Positions 5,264 to 9,028 of a stretch of DNA of 9,028 nt are shown in pieces (the first letter of the stretch is position 1; the number at the start of each line of letters is the position of its first letter). The translations under genes and the position numbers were made by a program. The notes beneath the pieces are model-generated. The model saw nothing but the letters and a program-made list of their open reading frames with translations, was not told the origin of the DNA and ran no database searches. The DNA comes from an uncultured Oscillospiraceae bacterium. Its GTDB lineage: Bacteria > Bacillota > Clostridia > Oscillospirales > Oscillospiraceae. The stretch is from positions 1 to 9,028 of the forward strand of contig CAKUJL010000043.1 in the NCBI GenBank assembly GCA_934661715.1, given 5' to 3'.

Positions 5264-6520
5264 TTATCGGATCTGGCCGTTTCCGCGGATGATGTATTTG
5301 TACGTGGCAAGCTCGTCGAGTCCCATCGGCCCTCTGGCGTGGAGCTTCTGCGTGGAGATGCCCATCTCGCAGCCGAGGCCGAATTCCCCGCCGTCGGTAA
5401 AGCGCGTGGAGGCGTTGACGTAGACGGCGGCGGAGTCGATATCGTCGAGGAAGCGTTCGGCGGCGGCATCACACTCTGTCACGATGGCGTCGGAGTGGTG
5501 CGTCGAGTGCGCCTGAATGTGGCTGATCGCTTCATCGAGCGACGAGACCACCTTGACGGCCAGAATGTAGTCCAGAAATTCCGTGTCAAAGTCGCGCGGG
5601 CCTGCGGGCGTGCCGGGGATGATAGAACGCGCCTTTTCGTCCAGCCGCAGCTCCACGGGGACGAGCCCTGCCTGCTCCCGGCCATCGACAAGCGCGTTTT
5701 TGAGCATCGGAAGGAACGTGGGCGCAGCGGCTTCGTGCACCAGACAGACCTCTTCGGCGTTGCAGACGGAAGGGCGGCTCGTCTTGGCGTTGACGATGAT
5801 CGAGAGCGCTTTCTCCAAGTCCGCGTCCTTGTCCACATACACGTGGCAGATGCCGGTGCCGGTTTCGATGCAGGGAACGGTCGCGTGCTCGACGCAGGCC
5901 CGGATAAGCCCCGCGCCGCCTCTGGGGATGAGCAGGTCGACAAGGCCGGAAGCTTCCATGATCTCCGCCGCACTGTGCCGGGACGTGTCTTCTACGATGT
6001 TCACGATGTCGGGATCAAAGCCCGCGCCTTCGATGCCCGCCTTCAGCGCGTCCACAATGGCTTTGGCAGAGCGGTAGGCTTCTTTTCCGGGGCGGAGCAT
6101 ACACACGTTTCCGCTCTTGAGGCAGAGCGCGGCTGCGTCAGAGGTGACGTTCGGGCGGCTTTCATAGATGATCGCGACCAGCCCCAGCGGCACCTGCTTT
6201 TTATAAATTTTGAGCCCGTTGGGCCGGGCAATTTCGGCGAGGATTCTTCCCGTGTGGTCGGGAAGGGCGGCCGCATCCCGGATGCCCTTTGCCATCGACT
6301 CTAGGCGCTCGGCGCTTAAGGCGAGACGGTCGAGCATCACGTCGGAAATTTGCCCTCTGGCCTGCTCTACGTCCATCGCGTTTTCGAGCAGAATCGTCTC
6401 CGCGTTCTGCAAAAGGCTCTCGGCCATGGAAAAAAGCAGCCGGTTTTTCTCCTCCGCCTTTGCGCTTCGAACAGACGGCCACGCCGCCTTCGTTTTCTGT
6501 AAAATTTCGCGTGTGGTCAT
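5264..6520 (-). CDS. proA: gamma-glutamyl phosphate reductase ProA
   Basis: ProA reduces gamma-glutamyl phosphate with NADPH to glutamate 5-semialdehyde, the second step of proline synthesis. It belongs to the aldehyde dehydrogenase superfamily and is cytoplasmic. At 418 residues it has the usual length. Visible motifs are [20 protein letters not shown] (111-130), the cofactor-side loop [23 protein letters not shown] (219-230), the catalytic Cys253 in [10 protein letters not shown], and the tail [21 protein letters not shown]. The loop commonly reads LRGGKEA, so Pro145 is unusual. The ATG at 6518-6520 overlaps the proB stop as ATGA, with AGGAGG 7 nt upstream. No convincing terminator follows; the next operon's promoter begins 20 bp beyond the stop. 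Confidence 0.96.
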   Translation of the reverse strand: MTTREILQKTKAAWPSVRSAKAEEKNRLLFSMAESLLQNAETILLENAMDVEQARGQISDVMLDRLALSAERLESMAKGIRDAAALPDHTGRILAEIARPNGLKIYKKQVPLGLVAIIYESRPNVTSDAAALCLKSGNVCMLRPGKEAYRSAKAIVDALKAGIEGAGFDPDIVNIVEDTSRHSAAEIMEASGLVDLLIPRGGAGLIRACVEHATVPCIETGTGICHVYVDKDADLEKALSIIVNAKTSRPSVCNAEEVCLVHEAAAPTFLPMLKNALVDGREQAGLVPVELRLDEKARSIIPGTPAGPRDFDTEFLDYILAVKVVSSLDEAISHIQAHSTHHSDAIVTECDAAAERFLDDIDSAAVYVNASTRFTDGGEFGLGCEMGISTQKLHARGPMGLDELATYKYIIRGNGQIR

Positions 6521-7296
6521 GCCTTTGCCTCCTGTCTTAAAAACCGTGTGCCGACGCTCTTTCCGTCCACAATATCGTACAGTACCTCGGGCCGGCTTCC
6601 GTTCGCGATGAGCATTTCACAGCCCGCTTCCGTCGCGATTTTCGCCGCACGAAGCTTCGTGACCATGCCGCCCGTGCCAAGACTCGAGCCCTCGCCGCCA
6701 GCCAAAGCGTAAATGCGCTCGTCGAGCTTCTCGACAACTGAAATGAGCTTCGCGTCCGGGTTTTTGTGCGGGTCCGCATCATAAAGCCCGTCAATGTCTG
6801 AAAGCAGCACGAGAAGATCGGCGCCGATGGTAGACGCGACGCTGGCAGATAACGTGTCATTGTCGCCGATGACGATTTCATCTGTCGAGACGGTGTCGTT
6901 TTCGTTGATGACAGGAAGCGCCCCGAGCTCCAATAGACGCGCCAGCGTGTTGTGGAAATTGCTTTTCCGGCTCCCGGCCTCCTGTAAATCGGGCGCGGTG
7001 ATGAGAATCTGCGCCACGACGTGGTTATACTCGGTGAAATATTTGTCGTAGGTGTACATGAGCTCGCACTGTCCCACGGCGGCAGCGGCCTGCTTGGTCG
7101 GCATATCGGCGGGCTTCGCGGCAAGACTCAGCTTTCCCACGCCCATGCCGATGGCGCCGGAGGAGACGAGAATGATCTCGTGTCCCGCGTTTTTGAGGTC
7201 GCTCAATACCTTGCACAGCCGCTCCATGCGCTGGATGTTGAGACGGCCTGTTTTGTGGGCGAGGGTAGACGTGCCCACCTTGACGACAATTCGCAT
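6517..7296 (-). CDS. proB: glutamate 5-kinase ProB (short form without PUA domain)
   Basis: ProB phosphorylates the gamma-carboxyl of glutamate with ATP, the first and normally proline-inhibited step of proline synthesis; ProA uses its unstable product. The 259 residues form one amino-acid-kinase domain: VVKVGTSTL (3-11), [62 protein letters not shown] and [15 protein letters not shown]. The C-terminal PUA domain of E. coli-type ProB (about 367 residues) is missing. The gene ends cleanly at the ATGA overlap with proA, so this is a natural short form and not a truncation. The ATG at 7294-7296 is preceded by AGGAG at 8 nt and puts the kinase motif at the usual distance from the N-terminus. Confidence 0.95.
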   Translation of the reverse strand: MRIVVKVGTSTLAHKTGRLNIQRMERLCKVLSDLKNAGHEIILVSSGAIGMGVGKLSLAAKPADMPTKQAAAAVGQCELMYTYDKYFTEYNHVVAQILITAPDLQEAGSRKSNFHNTLARLLELGALPVINENDTVSTDEIVIGDNDTLSASVASTIGADLLVLLSDIDGLYDADPHKNPDAKLISVVEKLDERIYALAGGEGSSLGTGGMVTKLRAAKIATEAGCEMLIANGSRPEVLYDIVDGKSVGTRFLRQEAKA

Positions 7297-7311
7297 TGTG
7301 TTCGCTCCTTC

Positions 7312-7329
7312 TTCCCGCCGGTGCGGGAA
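7312..7329 (-). other. hairpin in the proB 5' leader
   Basis: A perfect 7-bp stem TTCCCGC/GCGGGAA with a 4-nt ACCG loop lies between the predicted start of transcription (near 7335) and the ribosome binding site. The Shine-Dalgarno AAGGAG begins about 2 nt past the stem. It could stabilise the 5' end or affect ribosome access; no known riboswitch is recognised. Confidence 0.4.
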
Positions 7330-7341
7330 AAGTTTTTTGCT

Positions 7342-7347
7342 ATTATA
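7342..7347 (-). promoter_or_regulatory. predicted -10 box of the proBA promoter
   Basis: A perfect TATAAT stands about 45 nt upstream of the proB start. The -35 region is weak: TGCAAA is the best hexamer at 16 nt spacing. Its position after the ATPase terminator fits a separate proBA unit. The weak -35 suggests either modest strength or an activator. Confidence 0.6.
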
Positions 7348-7394
7348 CACCGGCGCGGTCTGTTTTGCATCCGTTTTCCGTTAAAATTTTGTGC

Positions 7395-7424
7395 AAAAAC
7401 CCGGAGGAAAAATCCCCCGGGTTT
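7395..7424 (-). terminator. intrinsic terminator of the metal ATPase gene
   Basis: AAACCCGG pairs with CCGGGTTT (8 bp). The stem is extended by a G-U pair and GGA/TCC around a TTTT loop, and TTTTT ends the run. It lies 9 bp after the ATPase stop codon and upstream of the proBA promoter, so it separates the two units. Confidence 0.9.
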
Positions 7425-7433
7425 GACGGAACG

Positions 7434-9028
<1,595 letters not shown>

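Noticed and set aside
5339..6304. 321-codon plus-strand open frame opposite proA
   Set aside because: It is exactly antisense to the well-matched proA, contains no recognisable motif and has no good ribosome binding site; long antisense frames are expected in GC-rich coding DNA.

Overview
The window comes from a moderately high-GC Gram-positive bacterium, most likely a Clostridia of the Oscillospirales type. The evidence is strong GGAGG-type ribosome binding sites, a classical T-box riboswitch, a Gram-positive lipoprotein signal peptide, and the style of the proteins. The taxon is an inference from these features. Every gene lies on the minus strand, so transcription runs from high to low coordinates. 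Long open frames on the plus strand are antisense shadows of the real genes.

In transcription order, from the right edge: (1) 9028-7434 is the C-terminal 530 residues of a heavy-metal P1B-type ATPase (Zn/Cd/Pb exporter type), ending in a strong terminator at 7395-7424. (2) 7347-5264 is the proline biosynthesis pair proB-proA, with its own -10 box and a 4-bp ATGA overlap between the genes. (3) 5244-1910 is a tryptophan-responsive uptake operon. It has a near-perfect sigma-A promoter and a T-box leader with a TGG (Trp) specifier and an intrinsic terminator. A 25-codon small ORF with an ideal ribosome binding site follows, then a lipoprotein (trpX), a permease (trpY) and an ATPase (trpZ). The operon ends in a palindromic repeat-like element and a terminator at 1825-1854. 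(4) 1814-1 is rimM-trmD-sirtuin, with its own promoter. The genes are tightly overlapped, and the sirtuin runs off the left edge.

The centrepiece is the T-box operon. The specifier codon, the antiterminator bulge (UGGC, which matches a tRNA with discriminator G73, as bacterial tRNA-Trp has) and the TrpXYZ-type ABC genes agree. Uncharged tRNA-Trp should prevent termination and switch on import, most likely of tryptophan. The three transporter proteins hold one Trp in 939 residues. The small ORF between riboswitch and lipoprotein gene is the least explained item in the window.

The other units are housekeeping. ProB/ProA convert glutamate to glutamate semialdehyde. RimM and TrmD support 30S maturation and tRNA m1G37 modification. 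The sirtuin is an NAD-dependent deacylase whose start is nested inside the end of trmD. I found no mobile element, CRISPR array, rRNA or tRNA gene.
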